Assembly (NCBI GenBank): GCA_934155185.1
Contig: CAKPGT010000013.1
Span: 1 to 29,655, forward strand
Source: an uncultured Bacilli bacterium
GTDB taxonomy: Bacteria > Bacillota_I > Bacilli_A > RF39 > UBA660
Reading direction: 5' to 3'
Length of the DNA stretch: 29,655 nt
Shown here: positions 15,273-23,423 of the stretch, piece after piece
Position numbering within the stretch: position 1 is the first letter of the stretch
Layout of the letters: each line of letters starts with the position of its first letter
The notes under the pieces: generated by a model
What the model was told of the DNA's origin: nothing
Database searches by the model: none
The model's input: only the letters and a program-made list of their open reading frames with translations
Program-made: the position numbers and the translations under genes

Positions 15273-17630
15273 ATGGATAAAACAAGTTTACCAATAATAT
15301 TATTAAGAGGAATAGTTGTTTTGCCTTATGCAGAACTTAAAATAGATTTAATGGATGATTTAGATACTAAAATAATTGATTTAGCAACTAATAAGTATAA
15401 TGGATTAGTATTATTAGTATCACCTGATAATTATTTAGAAGAAAAAGTAGAAATTAAAAACTTACCAAGACTAGGAATAGTTGGTAAGGTATCTAAAAAA
15501 ACAACGCTACCTAATGGATGCGTTAGAATAACGATAAAGGGCTTAAGAAGAGCTAAAGTAGATGATTATTTTCAGTATGAAGATAATAATGATATATGCT
15601 TAGGTAAGTTTAGTTCACCTACTAAGTATGCAATAGAAGTTAATGATGAAATTGCATTAGTAAAAAAACTTAAAAGTGAATTAGAAAATTATATAAATAA
15701 AGTAGCTTATGCTTCTAATAGTATTCTATCTGAAATAAATGAAATAGAAAGTATAAGCAAACTTGTTGATGTTGCAGCAAATTTTCTTCCACTAACATTT
15801 GAAAGAAAAAATGAGTATGCTAAGATGGTTAATCCCCATACACGTGTTATGATGTGCTTAGAAGATATACAAAAAGAACTTGATATATATGATATTGAAA
15901 AGAGCTTAGATATTAAATTAAAAAAAGGCTTAGATAAATCACAAAAAGAGTTTATTTTAAGAGAAAAGATAAGAATTATTAAAGAAGAACTAGGAGATGT
16001 ATCTTCAAAGGATGATGACATAGAAGAGATAAAAGAAAAAATAAGTAAAATAAAAGCTCCAAAAAATATAATTAAAAAGTTAGATAAGGAACTTAAAAAG
16101 TATGAATCAACTCCATCTATGTCACCTGAGGTTGGAATAATTAGAAATTATATTGATGTATTAATTAATTTACCATGGAATAGTTATACTAAAGATAATA
16201 TTAATTTAAAGAATGTAAAAGAACTTTTAGACAAAACACATTATGGCCTAGAAGATATAAAAGAAAGAATAATTGAATATCTTGCAGTAAAGGCAAGAAG
16301 TGTTTCAAATAAAGCTCCAATTATTTGTTTAGTAGGTCCTCCAGGGGTTGGTAAAACATCATTTGCTAAGTCTATAGCAGATGCTATGAAAAGAAAGTTT
16401 GTTAAAATATCAGTTGGTGGTGTAAATGATCCGGCTGAAATAATAGGGCATAGAAGAACATATATGGGGGCTAATCCTGGTAGAATAATTAATGCACTAA
16501 AGAAATGTGGTTCAAGTAATCCAGTCTTCCTAATTGATGAAGTAGATAAGATGACTAAGGACATAAAAGGCGATCCTGCAAGTAGTTTACTTGAAGTATT
16601 AGACCCTGAACAAAATGATAAGTTTTATGATAATTATGTAGAAGAGCCTTATGATTTATCTAAGATTATGTTTATATTAACAGCTAACTATATAGATCAA
16701 ATACCAGAAGAATTAAAAGACAGATTAGAAATAATTAAGTTATCCAGCTACACTGAGTATGAGAAGCTATTTATTGCTAAAGAACATTTAATTAAACTTG
16801 GACTACTAGAATATGGACTTAAGGAAGATAGTATTAAATTTTCTGATGATATAATACTTTACATAATTAATAGATATACTAAAGAAGCAGGAGTAAGAGA
16901 GCTTGAAAGAGTAATTAATAAAGTAATTAGAAGATATGTTAAAGAAATGCTTGAGGAAGAAAAAGATGAGATAGATACTACTGTTACTCAGGAAAAACTA
17001 GAAGAATTTTTAGGAAAACCTAAGTATGATAATAGTGAAGTTTTAATAAAGGATACGTATGGTGTTGTAAATGGACTTGCATATACAAATTATGGTGGTG
17101 ATATTTTACCTATAGAGGCCGTTTTATATCCGTCTAAGGAACCTGTTAAATTAACTGGTAATTTAGGTGATGTAATGAAGGAAAGCGTTAATATAGCTTT
17201 AGGTCATATTAAAAGCCATGCTAAGGAATATAAAATAGATCCATCTAGTCTAGATGGAAATTGCATTCATATTAATGCAACAGAAGCTGCAGTACCTAAA
17301 GATGGGCCATCAGCAGGAACTGCTCTTGTAACTACGATAATTAGTTTACTAACTAAGAAGCCTGTTTCATCAGATGTTGCAATGACAGGTGAAATAACTT
17401 TGACTGGGAAAGTTCTTCAAATAGGAGGACTAAAAGAAAAGTCGATAGGTGCTTATAGAGCAGGTATTAAAACAATATTTGTACCTAAGAAAAATGAGAA
17501 GGATCTAGATGATGTTCCAAAAGAGATAAGGGAAAATATCAACTTTATATTAGTTGATAATTATAGTGATATATATAAAGAATTGTTTAGTAATGTTAAA
17601 AAAAGTAAATCTAAGCTTAAAAGTGTTTGA
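15273..17630 (+). CDS. lon: ATP-dependent protease La (Lon)
   Basis: Lon degrades misfolded and regulatory proteins in the cytoplasm. All domains are present in 785 residues: the N-terminal substrate domain (about 1-200), a coiled region, the AAA+ module with Walker A GPPGVGKT (355-362) and Walker B VFLIDE (418-423), and the C-terminal protease domain. The catalytic dyad is S680 in KDGPSAGTAL and K723 in GGLKEKSIGAYRAG, matching the S679/K722 of E. coli. AGGAGG precedes the ATG. The last codons (GTTTGA) hold part of the -35 TTGACA of the tyrS leader promoter. It follows an unknown gene in one probable operon. Confidence 0.97.
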   Translation: MDKTSLPIILLRGIVVLPYAELKIDLMDDLDTKIIDLATNKYNGLVLLVSPDNYLEEKVEIKNLPRLGIVGKVSKKTTLPNGCVRITIKGLRRAKVDDYFQYEDNNDICLGKFSSPTKYAIEVNDEIALVKKLKSELENYINKVAYASNSILSEINEIESISKLVDVAANFLPLTFERKNEYAKMVNPHTRVMMCLEDIQKELDIYDIEKSLDIKLKKGLDKSQKEFILREKIRIIKEELGDVSSKDDDIEEIKEKISKIKAPKNIIKKLDKELKKYESTPSMSPEVGIIRNYIDVLINLPWNSYTKDNINLKNVKELLDKTHYGLEDIKERIIEYLAVKARSVSNKAPIICLVGPPGVGKTSFAKSIADAMKRKFVKISVGGVNDPAEIIGHRRTYMGANPGRIINALKKCGSSNPVFLIDEVDKMTKDIKGDPASSLLEVLDPEQNDKFYDNYVEEPYDLSKIMFILTANYIDQIPEELKDRLEIIKLSSYTEYEKLFIAKEHLIKLGLLEYGLKEDSIKFSDDIILYIINRYTKEAGVRELERVINKVIRRYVKEMLEEEKDEIDTTVTQEKLEEFLGKPKYDNSEVLIKDTYGVVNGLAYTNYGGDILPIEAVLYPSKEPVKLTGNLGDVMKESVNIALGHIKSHAKEYKIDPSSLDGNCIHINATEAAVPKDGPSAGTALVTTIISLLTKKPVSSDVAMTGEITLTGKVLQIGGLKEKSIGAYRAGIKTIFVPKKNEKDLDDVPKEIRENINFILVDNYSDIYKELFSNVKKSKSKLKSV

Positions 17631-17655
17631 CAAAACTAAAATAAACTAATAAAAT
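17627..17655 (+). promoter_or_regulatory. SigA-type promoter of the tyrS leader
   Basis: A perfect TTGACA (17627-17632) overlapping the lon stop, a 17-bp spacer and TAAAAT (17650-17655). Transcription should start near 17662, which fixes the 5' end of the leader. Confidence 0.85.
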
Positions 17656-17660
17656 GGTAT

Positions 17661-17802
17661 TGTTAGCTGTGAAGGAATTTACGACTCTGGAGCTAAATCG
17701 TAATATAGGCGTTAACTTAAACTAAGCGCTAGATTGTTAATCTAGAACAAAGGTGGTACCGTGGACATATAAGTTCATCCTTTAATTAGGATGGACTTTT
17801 TT
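17661..17802 (+). promoter_or_regulatory. T-box riboswitch (tyrosine) with a very short Stem I
   Basis: A T-box leader senses uncharged tRNA and allows readthrough into the synthetase gene. The hallmark T-box sequence AAAGGTGGTACCGTGG is at 17749-17764; its UGGU would pair with the ACCA end of tRNA-Tyr. A 7-bp stem III (17729-17745) precedes it. The terminator is a 10-bp hairpin (17771-17780 with 17789-17798) and a T run. The competing antiterminator can form from AAAGG (17749-17753) with CCTTT (17779-17783). Stem I is tiny: TTAGCT (17663-17668) pairs with AGCTAA (17691-17696), enclosing 22 nt with a UAC tyrosine codon at 17680-17682, followed by G. T-box identity is certain; the detailed Stem I fold is inferred. 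Confidence 0.93.
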
Positions 17803-17822
17803 AATTAAGGAGGAGATAAATT

Positions 17823-19052
17823 ATGACATTATATGAAGATTTAAAATGGAGAGGATTAATTAAGGACATATCTAGCCCTGAGCTAGAAGATAAACTGAAT
17901 AATGAGAAACTTACCTTTTATATAGGAACAGACCCGACAGCAGATTCTATGCATATTGGGCATTATTCATCATTTTTAATAGCTAAAAGGTTAGCTAAGT
18001 ATGGCCATAAGCCTATTTTACTAATCGGCGGTGGAACAGGTCTTATAGGTGATCCAAAACCATCTAAAGAAAGACAAATGATAACTAGAGAAGCAGTTGA
18101 TAAGAATGTATTAGGATTAACTAATCAAGCTAAGGAAATTTTTGGATTTGAAGTTGTTAATAATTATGATTGGATAAAAAACATAGATACCATTAGTTTC
18201 TTAAGAGACTTTGGTAAATATATAAATGTTAATTACATGCTAGCTAAAGATATAATTAGTAGAAGATTAGAGTCGGGAATAACATTCTGTGAATTTGCTT
18301 ATACAATAATTCAAGGTTTAGATTTTGTTCATTTGTATGAGGATAAAAATGTAACATTACAAGTTGCAGGATCAGACCAGTGGGGTAATATAACAACTGG
18401 TATTGAATTAGCAAGAAAAAAACTTGGTAAGGAATTATATGGTATGACTATGCCACTTGTTACTGATTCAAATGGTGTTAAATTTGGTAAAACCGAGGGT
18501 AATGCATTATGGCTTGATAAAAATAAAACATCTTCATATGAATTATATCAATACTTAATTAACCTAGAAGATTCAATGATTATTGAATACTTGAAAAAGT
18601 TAACATTCTTAAGTAAAGAAGAAATAGAAGCTATTGAAAAAAGACATTTAGAAAATCCACATTTAAGAGAAGCTCATAAAGCATTAGCAAGAGAAGTAAT
18701 AACTGATCTTCACGGCAAAGAAGAATATGAAAAAGCTGTTAAAATAAGTGAAGCATTATTTAGTGGTAATGTTAAATCTTTATCAAAAGATGAGATATTA
18801 ATGTGCTTTAAAGATGTTCCATCATTTGATATTAAGGAAGGCGTTAAACTAATTGATATGCTTATAGATAATGGTATATGTTCTAGCAAAAGAGAAGCAA
18901 GGGAATTTATAAAGGCAGGTTCTATTTCAATTAATGATTCTAAAGTATCGGATGAAGAAATGGCTCTTGATAAATCTTTAGCTATAGATGGCGAAATATT
19001 AGTAATTAAACGTGGAAAAAAGAAAAATTATATTGCAAAAATAAAAGGATAA
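17823..19052 (+). CDS. tyrS: Tyrosyl-tRNA synthetase
   Basis: TyrS attaches tyrosine to tRNA-Tyr. The class I signatures are HIGH at residues 44-47 (DSMHIGHYSS) and a KMSKS-equivalent KFGKT at 220-224, as in bacterial TyrS. The tyrosine-pocket segment AGSDQWGNITTG is present, and a C-terminal S4-like RNA-binding domain (about 343-409: KLIDMLIDNGICSSKREAREFIKAGSISIN) binds the tRNA. The 409-residue length is normal. AAGGAGG precedes the ATG. Expression is controlled by the tyrosine T-box just upstream, in agreement with the UAC triplet in its Stem I. A terminator overlaps the stop codon. Confidence 0.97.
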   Translation: MTLYEDLKWRGLIKDISSPELEDKLNNEKLTFYIGTDPTADSMHIGHYSSFLIAKRLAKYGHKPILLIGGGTGLIGDPKPSKERQMITREAVDKNVLGLTNQAKEIFGFEVVNNYDWIKNIDTISFLRDFGKYINVNYMLAKDIISRRLESGITFCEFAYTIIQGLDFVHLYEDKNVTLQVAGSDQWGNITTGIELARKKLGKELYGMTMPLVTDSNGVKFGKTEGNALWLDKNKTSSYELYQYLINLEDSMIIEYLKKLTFLSKEEIEAIEKRHLENPHLREAHKALAREVITDLHGKEEYEKAVKISEALFSGNVKSLSKDEILMCFKDVPSFDIKEGVKLIDMLIDNGICSSKREAREFIKAGSISINDSKVSDEEMALDKSLAIDGEILVIKRGKKKNYIAKIKG

Positions 19053-19070
19053 ACAAGTTTTATCTTTTTT
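19044..19070 (+). terminator. Intrinsic terminator at the end of tyrS
   Basis: A 10-bp stem (19044-19053 with 19059-19068, one G-U pair) followed by T-rich sequence. The tyrS TAA (19050-19052) is inside the stem. Confidence 0.7.
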
Positions 19071-19077
19071 CTTTTTG

Positions 19078-19086
19078 TGATACAAT
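19078..19086 (+). promoter_or_regulatory. Extended -10 promoter for the YgjP-like gene
   Basis: TGATACAAT, an extended -10 element 17 bp before the GTG at 19104. The -35 region is a poor match. Confidence 0.45.
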
Positions 19087-19103
19087 TATTAAGGTGGTTT
19101 ATT

Positions 19104-19742
19104 GTGACATTTTTATATGATGATAAAGAATATGAAATATTAATTACAAAAAAGAAAAACAAACACCTTTATATAAGAGTAGACGATAATTTAAATATAA
19201 ATGTTACTTGTCCCTATCTATACACTAAGGGTATGGTAAAAGAAATTATAGAAAAAAATGAAAAAGACATAGTAAAAATGATTTTATCAAAGAAAAAGAC
19301 TTTAGATAAAAAAGAAGATGAAAAATATAAGCTTCTTGGTCAAAACATAGATGTTAGATATGAGAGGGTAAGTAAACCTATTTATAATTTAAATACATTA
19401 ATAGTTAAAGATGACAATATGTTAGATAAGTGGTATAGAGCTAAGGCATATGAAATATTTAAAATATATTTAGATGAGGCTTATTATGCTTTTGAAGAAA
19501 AAATTCCGTGCCCAAAGCTTAAAATAAGAAATATGAAAACAAGATGGGGAGTATGTAATAGAAGAGATAATTCAGTTACATTAAACTTAGAATTAATAAA
19601 AAAGGATAAAATGTATTTAAACTATGTAATAGTTCATGAATTATCACATTTTGTTCATTTTGATCATAGTAAGGCGTTTTGGCGTACGGTTGAAAAATAT
19701 TACCCAGAATATAAAAAAGTTAGAAAAAGTCTTAAGGAGTAG
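19104..19742 (+). CDS. YgjP-like (DUF45) metal-dependent protein
   Basis: This 212-residue protein belongs to the YgjP/DUF45 family of M48-related zinc metallopeptidase-like proteins. The family segments are IRNMKTRWGVCNRRDNSVTLNLELI and VIVHELSHFVHFDHSKAFWRTVEKYYPEYK. In the latter, HELSH with the later H of FDHS gives the zinc ligand pattern and the catalytic glutamate. Its substrate is unknown. The start is GTG 19104 with AAGGTGG at 19091-19097; an upstream in-frame extension from 19077 would overlap the promoter. It begins an operon-like run through trmD. Confidence 0.85.
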   Translation: MTFLYDDKEYEILITKKKNKHLYIRVDDNLNINVTCPYLYTKGMVKEIIEKNEKDIVKMILSKKKTLDKKEDEKYKLLGQNIDVRYERVSKPIYNLNTLIVKDDNMLDKWYRAKAYEIFKIYLDEAYYAFEEKIPCPKLKIRNMKTRWGVCNRRDNSVTLNLELIKKDKMYLNYVIVHELSHFVHFDHSKAFWRTVEKYYPEYKKVRKSLKE

Positions 19743-19748
19743 TTAATT

Positions 19749-20477
19749 ATGATAATAGAATCAGTAGATAATAAAAAAATAAAGTATATTAAAAAACTAA
19801 GAAATAATAAGTTTATAAAAGAAGAAAAGAAGTTTATAGTTGAAGGTGAACACCTTGTTAATGAAGCCTATAACTTAGGATTTTTATTATCAGTAGTAAG
19901 ACTTTCAGACTATAATGTAAACTATGGCGTAGATGAAATAGTAGTTACTGAAAGTGTTATGAAATCTATTAGCTTAATGAATAGTGCTCCTAAAGTTATA
20001 GGAATTTGTAAGGTGAAAGAAAGTAGTGAAAGTTTAGGCAATAAAATAATCATACTAGATGATGTGCAGGATCCTGGAAATGTTGGAACCATAATTAGAA
20101 GTGCAGTTGCATTTGGGTTTGATACGGTTGTATTAAGTAATTCTTCAGTTAGTAAGTATAATGATAAAGTTATAAGGGCAACGCAAGGAATGCTATTTAA
20201 AGTTAACGTTTTAACCACTAATTTATTGGACTTTATACCTAAGTTAAAAAATTCTGGTTATGAGGTTTATGGAACTAACGTTATAAATGGAATTTCTGTT
20301 AAAGATATTAAAAATGTAAATAAAATAGCTGTTATAATGGGAAATGAGGGTGCTGGAGTAAGCGATAGTGTGTCTAAATTAGTAGATAAGAATTTATATA
20401 TTAACATGAATGATTTCTGTGAAAGCTTAAATGTATCTGTTGCAGCATCAATTATTATGTATGAATTGGGGGATTAA
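19749..20477 (+). CDS. TrmH/SpoU-family RNA 2'-O-methyltransferase
   Basis: A SPOUT-class methyltransferase (242 residues) acting on rRNA or tRNA ribose. The N-terminal substrate-binding domain contains NKFIKEEKKFIVEGEHLVNEA. The three SPOUT motifs are DPGNVGTIIRSAVAFG, MGNEGAGVSDSV and the knot MNDFCESLNVSVAASIIMYEL. It resembles the YsgA/RlmB group; the exact nucleotide target cannot be told from sequence. It starts 6 bases after the YgjP-like gene and ends 2 bases before rimM, so it is clearly in an operon with ribosome maturation genes. Confidence 0.92.
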   Translation: MIIESVDNKKIKYIKKLRNNKFIKEEKKFIVEGEHLVNEAYNLGFLLSVVRLSDYNVNYGVDEIVVTESVMKSISLMNSAPKVIGICKVKESSESLGNKIIILDDVQDPGNVGTIIRSAVAFGFDTVVLSNSSVSKYNDKVIRATQGMLFKVNVLTTNLLDFIPKLKNSGYEVYGTNVINGISVKDIKNVNKIAVIMGNEGAGVSDSVSKLVDKNLYINMNDFCESLNVSVAASIIMYELGD

Positions 20478-20479
20478 AT

Positions 20480-20965
20480 ATGAATTATTTATATATCGGG
20501 AAACTTGTTAATACACACGGCATTAAAGGTGAAGTTAGAATATTATCTAAATTTAGGCATAAAAGTGTAGTTTTTAAGAAGGATTTTAAGTTATATATTG
20601 GTAAAGATAAAAAAGAATATATCGTTGAAAAATATAGGGTACACAAGAACTTTGATATGATTGTATTTAAAGATAATTATGATATTAATTTAATAGAACA
20701 TTTAAAAGGTTCTTTAGTATATGCTAATAAAGACGATATAAAATTAAGTGAAAATGAGTTTTTAGCAATTGATTTAATTGGTTTTAATGTTATAATAGAT
20801 AACAAAACAAAAGGAGTTATTAAAGAAGTTTTAGATACCCCTGCTAATGAGGTTTTGGTGTTAGATACAAATATAATGATTCCGTATGTTAAAGATTTTA
20901 TTTTAAGCATAAATAAGGAAGATAAAACCGTTATAGTAAAGAATGTGAAAGGACTTATATCATGA
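20480..20965 (+). CDS. rimM: Ribosome maturation factor RimM
   Basis: RimM helps assemble the head of the 30S subunit by binding S19. The 161 residues show the N-terminal RimM domain (YLYIGKLVNTHGIKGEVRILSKFRHK) and the C-terminal PRC barrel (LIGFNVIIDNKTKGVIKEVLDTPANEVLVLDTNIMIPYVKDFILSIN abbreviated by its core IPYVKDFILSI). Length is normal. Its stop overlaps the trmD start (ATGA at 20962-20965). The usual upstream neighbour rpsP is not in the window. Confidence 0.95.
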   Translation: MNYLYIGKLVNTHGIKGEVRILSKFRHKSVVFKKDFKLYIGKDKKEYIVEKYRVHKNFDMIVFKDNYDINLIEHLKGSLVYANKDDIKLSENEFLAIDLIGFNVIIDNKTKGVIKEVLDTPANEVLVLDTNIMIPYVKDFILSINKEDKTVIVKNVKGLIS

Positions 20966-22149
20966 AAATAGATATTTTAACATTATTTCCTGAAATGTTT
21001 GATGGCTTTAAAAGTGAGTCTATAATTAAAAGAGCAATTGAGGATAAAAAAGTAGAAATAAATACTTGTAATTTTAGAGATTTTTCTAAAAACAAACATA
21101 AAAAAGTAGATGATACACCATATGGTGGTGGTGCTGGTATGGTACTTATGTGTCAGCCTATATTTGATGCGGTTGAAAGCTTAAAGAAGAAAAACAGCAA
21201 AGTTATTTTATTATCACCGCAAGGCAAAAAATATGAGCAAAAAATGGCTTATGATTTAGCTAAAGAAGAACATCTTATCTTTATATGTGGTCATTATGAA
21301 GGATTTGATGAGAGAATTAAGACAATCTGTGATGAAGAAATATCAATAGGTGATTATGTGTTAACTGGGGGAGAACTTCCAGCTATGGTCATAACTGATT
21401 CTATAGTAAGATTAATACCAGGTGTTATTGATGAAGAATCCCACATAAATGATTCATTTAATAATAACTTACTAGACTATCCAACATATACTAAGCCAAG
21501 GGATTATAAAGGAATAAAAGTTCCCGATGTTTTATTATCAGGCGATCATAAAAAAATAGATGAGTGGAGAAAAAACAAGCAACTTAAAATTACAAGTGAA
21601 AAAAGGCCAGATTTAATAAAGCACAAAGTGACTCTAAATAAAAAAGGAATTAAAGGAAGTAAAAACAAAATAGATGTATCTGATATAAAAAACATCAAAG
21701 TAACTGAAATAAAGTCTGTTAAGAAAACAGGAAAATATAAAGTATCAAGAATAGAGGACATTAAGGCTATAACAATTTTAGATCCTAAACATATAGTAGG
21801 CTATAAATTAAAGGGTAAAAGTAAAGATAATAGTGTAAATAAGATACTTATTGTTAAACCTTCCTTCATTAAAAAAGTAGCTATTAAAAACATTATGAAA
21901 AAGGTTAATATATTAACATATAGGTTAAATGTTGCCTTATCAAGTGATGAGGATGATGATACAAGCCGTGTTTTAGGTGAAGCTGAGATGTTAAAGAGTA
22001 TGATAGTAAGTTTATATGCAAAATATCTTGGTAAAGAAAGTTTAGATAAAATAATTAAGGATATAGATCTTTTAGTAAGAGAATTTGTTAAAGCTAAAAC
22101 AGTTCAAAATTCATATATAAATAAAGTTCAAAGTGGAAAAACAAGATAA
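20962..22149 (+). CDS. trmD: tRNA (guanine37-N1)-methyltransferase TrmD with C-terminal extension
   Basis: TrmD methylates G37 next to the anticodon and prevents frameshifting. Residues 1-222 are a complete TrmD: MKIDILTLFPEMF, TPYGGGAGMVL, LLSPQGKKY, FICGHYEGFDERI, and the knot SIGDYVLTGGELPAMVI, then GDHKKIDEWR. TrmD normally ends near residue 240, but this protein runs on to 395. The extra 170 residues (21628-22149) start with a basic low-complexity linker (NKKGIKGSKNKIDVSD), then strand-like repeats (KNIKVTEIKSV; VSRIEDIKAITI). They end in a helical domain (KVNILTYRLNVALSS ... AEMLKSMIVSLYAKYLG). I do not recognise the extension. There is no frameshift; it is one frame. Confidence 0.93.
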   Translation: MKIDILTLFPEMFDGFKSESIIKRAIEDKKVEINTCNFRDFSKNKHKKVDDTPYGGGAGMVLMCQPIFDAVESLKKKNSKVILLSPQGKKYEQKMAYDLAKEEHLIFICGHYEGFDERIKTICDEEISIGDYVLTGGELPAMVITDSIVRLIPGVIDEESHINDSFNNNLLDYPTYTKPRDYKGIKVPDVLLSGDHKKIDEWRKNKQLKITSEKRPDLIKHKVTLNKKGIKGSKNKIDVSDIKNIKVTEIKSVKKTGKYKVSRIEDIKAITILDPKHIVGYKLKGKSKDNSVNKILIVKPSFIKKVAIKNIMKKVNILTYRLNVALSSDEDDDTSRVLGEAEMLKSMIVSLYAKYLGKESLDKIIKDIDLLVREFVKAKTVQNSYINKVQSGKTR

Positions 22150-22190
22150 TAAATTAAAATAGTAATTAATAGGGTATTTAAGTAATAAAT

Positions 22191-22196
22191 TATACT
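22191..22196 (+). promoter_or_regulatory. Possible -10 before the repeat-protein gene
   Basis: TATACT in the 67-bp gap after trmD, 20 bp before the start codon at 22217. No convincing -35 is visible, and no terminator separates it from trmD, so cotranscription is equally likely. Confidence 0.25.
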
Positions 22197-22216
22197 ATTA
22201 AAAGGTGATTATATAA

Positions 22217-23335
22217 ATGGATTTAATAACGTTAAAAAAGATATATTCTATTATAGATAAGTATAACTTAAAAGAAACAATAGGAGATATTGATAATTGG
22301 CTTGGACATTTTGATAATAAAATGATAAATAATTTTACTAATCTTCATATAAATCATTTAAGTGATTTACTAAATAAAAATAAATATATGCTTACAAATT
22401 TATACTTTATAAATAGCTCATATTATTTAATGGATGTAATATATTTAAATGCAGCAAAGGACGAAAAATATTTGAAAGCTATTTATAACTGTGCATGTAA
22501 TTCTAATTCGTATAGTAATTATCATCATACATACGATATGCTTTTAATTGCATCTGCTAAAAGTTCATCTTTAGCTGAAAAGTTATCTTTCTTAGCATGT
22601 GATAAAAATTCATTAAATGGGAAATTTCATGAGTATGATATGAACCTTATTCTTAACGCTAATAGTGATAGTAGGGCAGGAAGCTTACTTAAGTGTGCCT
22701 ATAATGAGGAACTTTTAAAGAAAGACAATCATGAATATATAATGAACCTAATTTCTAGTGTTAAGGAAGACTGGATGGCTTATGGGCTTTCTCTTATTAC
22801 GTGTGATAGTGAACTTTTAAATGGTAAGCTTTATAACGCAAGTGTTAATGCTATTTTAAGTGCTAAGAGTGATACTACGCTTGATCTTTTACTTAAATAT
22901 ATACACTTAAATAGGTATATTAAAAGTAAGCATTATAATGATGATATAAAAATGATTGTTAGTGCTAATGATGATTATGTATCGGAGCTTTTAACTGAAT
23001 GTGCATTATATTCTAATTCTATTAATAGTAAGTACCATAAAAGAGATATGGAGTTAATATATTCTGCTAAAAGCAAGATAATAGCAAAATGCTTATGTGT
23101 GTGTGCCACTAATTATAGTTCACTGAATAATATATATCATGAAAGAGACATGGATTTAATTAGTAATTCTCTTGATGATTATACAGCTATTATGCTATGT
23201 ACAGAAGCATGCAAGAAAGATTTGTTAGATGGCACCCAGCATAGTGATATTATGCTTAACATTGCAAATTCTAAATATTCTGATAATGATAACGAAAAAA
23301 GTAAAAAGCAGCTTGCATTAAATCAATTTATGTGA
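22217..23335 (+). CDS. Unknown protein of nine 34-residue repeats
   Basis: I do not recognise this 372-residue protein. From about residue 68 it is a tandem array with an exact 34-residue period. The anchor pair (usually D-M or D-I) falls at 73, 107, 141, 175, 209, 243, 277, 311 and 345, with no insertion or deletion. The consensus is roughly YHxxDMxLIxSAKSxxxAxxLxxxAxxxxSLNxK, probably two helices per unit forming a solenoid. The strongest units are those at 107, 141, 277 and 311. Residues 1-67 are a separate helical cap and 355-372 a charged tail. No signal peptide or membrane segment is seen. AAAGGTGAT precedes the ATG. It lies between trmD and rplS, and the rplS promoter is inside its 3' end. 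Confidence 0.85.
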   Translation: MDLITLKKIYSIIDKYNLKETIGDIDNWLGHFDNKMINNFTNLHINHLSDLLNKNKYMLTNLYFINSSYYLMDVIYLNAAKDEKYLKAIYNCACNSNSYSNYHHTYDMLLIASAKSSSLAEKLSFLACDKNSLNGKFHEYDMNLILNANSDSRAGSLLKCAYNEELLKKDNHEYIMNLISSVKEDWMAYGLSLITCDSELLNGKLYNASVNAILSAKSDTTLDLLLKYIHLNRYIKSKHYNDDIKMIVSANDDYVSELLTECALYSNSINSKYHKRDMELIYSAKSKIIAKCLCVCATNYSSLNNIYHERDMDLISNSLDDYTAIMLCTEACKKDLLDGTQHSDIMLNIANSKYSDNDNEKSKKQLALNQFM

Positions 23336-23341
23336 TAAAAT
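23313..23341 (+). promoter_or_regulatory. SigA-type promoter for rplS
   Basis: TTGCAT (23313-23318), a 17-bp spacer and TAAAAT (23336-23341) preceded by TGA. It overlaps the end of the repeat-protein gene and gives rplS a leader of about 75 nt. Confidence 0.75.
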
Positions 23342-23357
23342 CTTAGTGAATTTCAAA

Positions 23358-23396
23358 AAGGCAATCCGCCGCACTTATATTTTGCATGATTGCTGG
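23358..23396 (+). promoter_or_regulatory. Probable L19-type ribosomal protein leader
   Basis: In an otherwise AT-rich region, GGCAATC (23360-23366) pairs with GATTGCT (23388-23394). A GC-rich CGCCGCAC between them can form an inner GCA/TGC pairing. Position and sequence fit the autoregulatory L19 leaders found before rplS in Firmicutes. I rely on memory of that family, so the match should be tested with its covariance model. Confidence 0.5.
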
Positions 23397-23423
23397 TTAT
23401 ATATTATAGAAAGGAAGAAAACG

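Noticed and set aside
22217..23335. CRISPR-like or minisatellite DNA repeat array
   Set aside because: The 102-nt periodicity is seen only in the protein; the nucleotide copies are strongly diverged and there are no spacers.
23346..23423. N-terminal extension of L19 by 26 residues
   Set aside because: The extension covers the leader hairpin, lacks a ribosome binding site, and L19 proteins start at the MNKIEK position.
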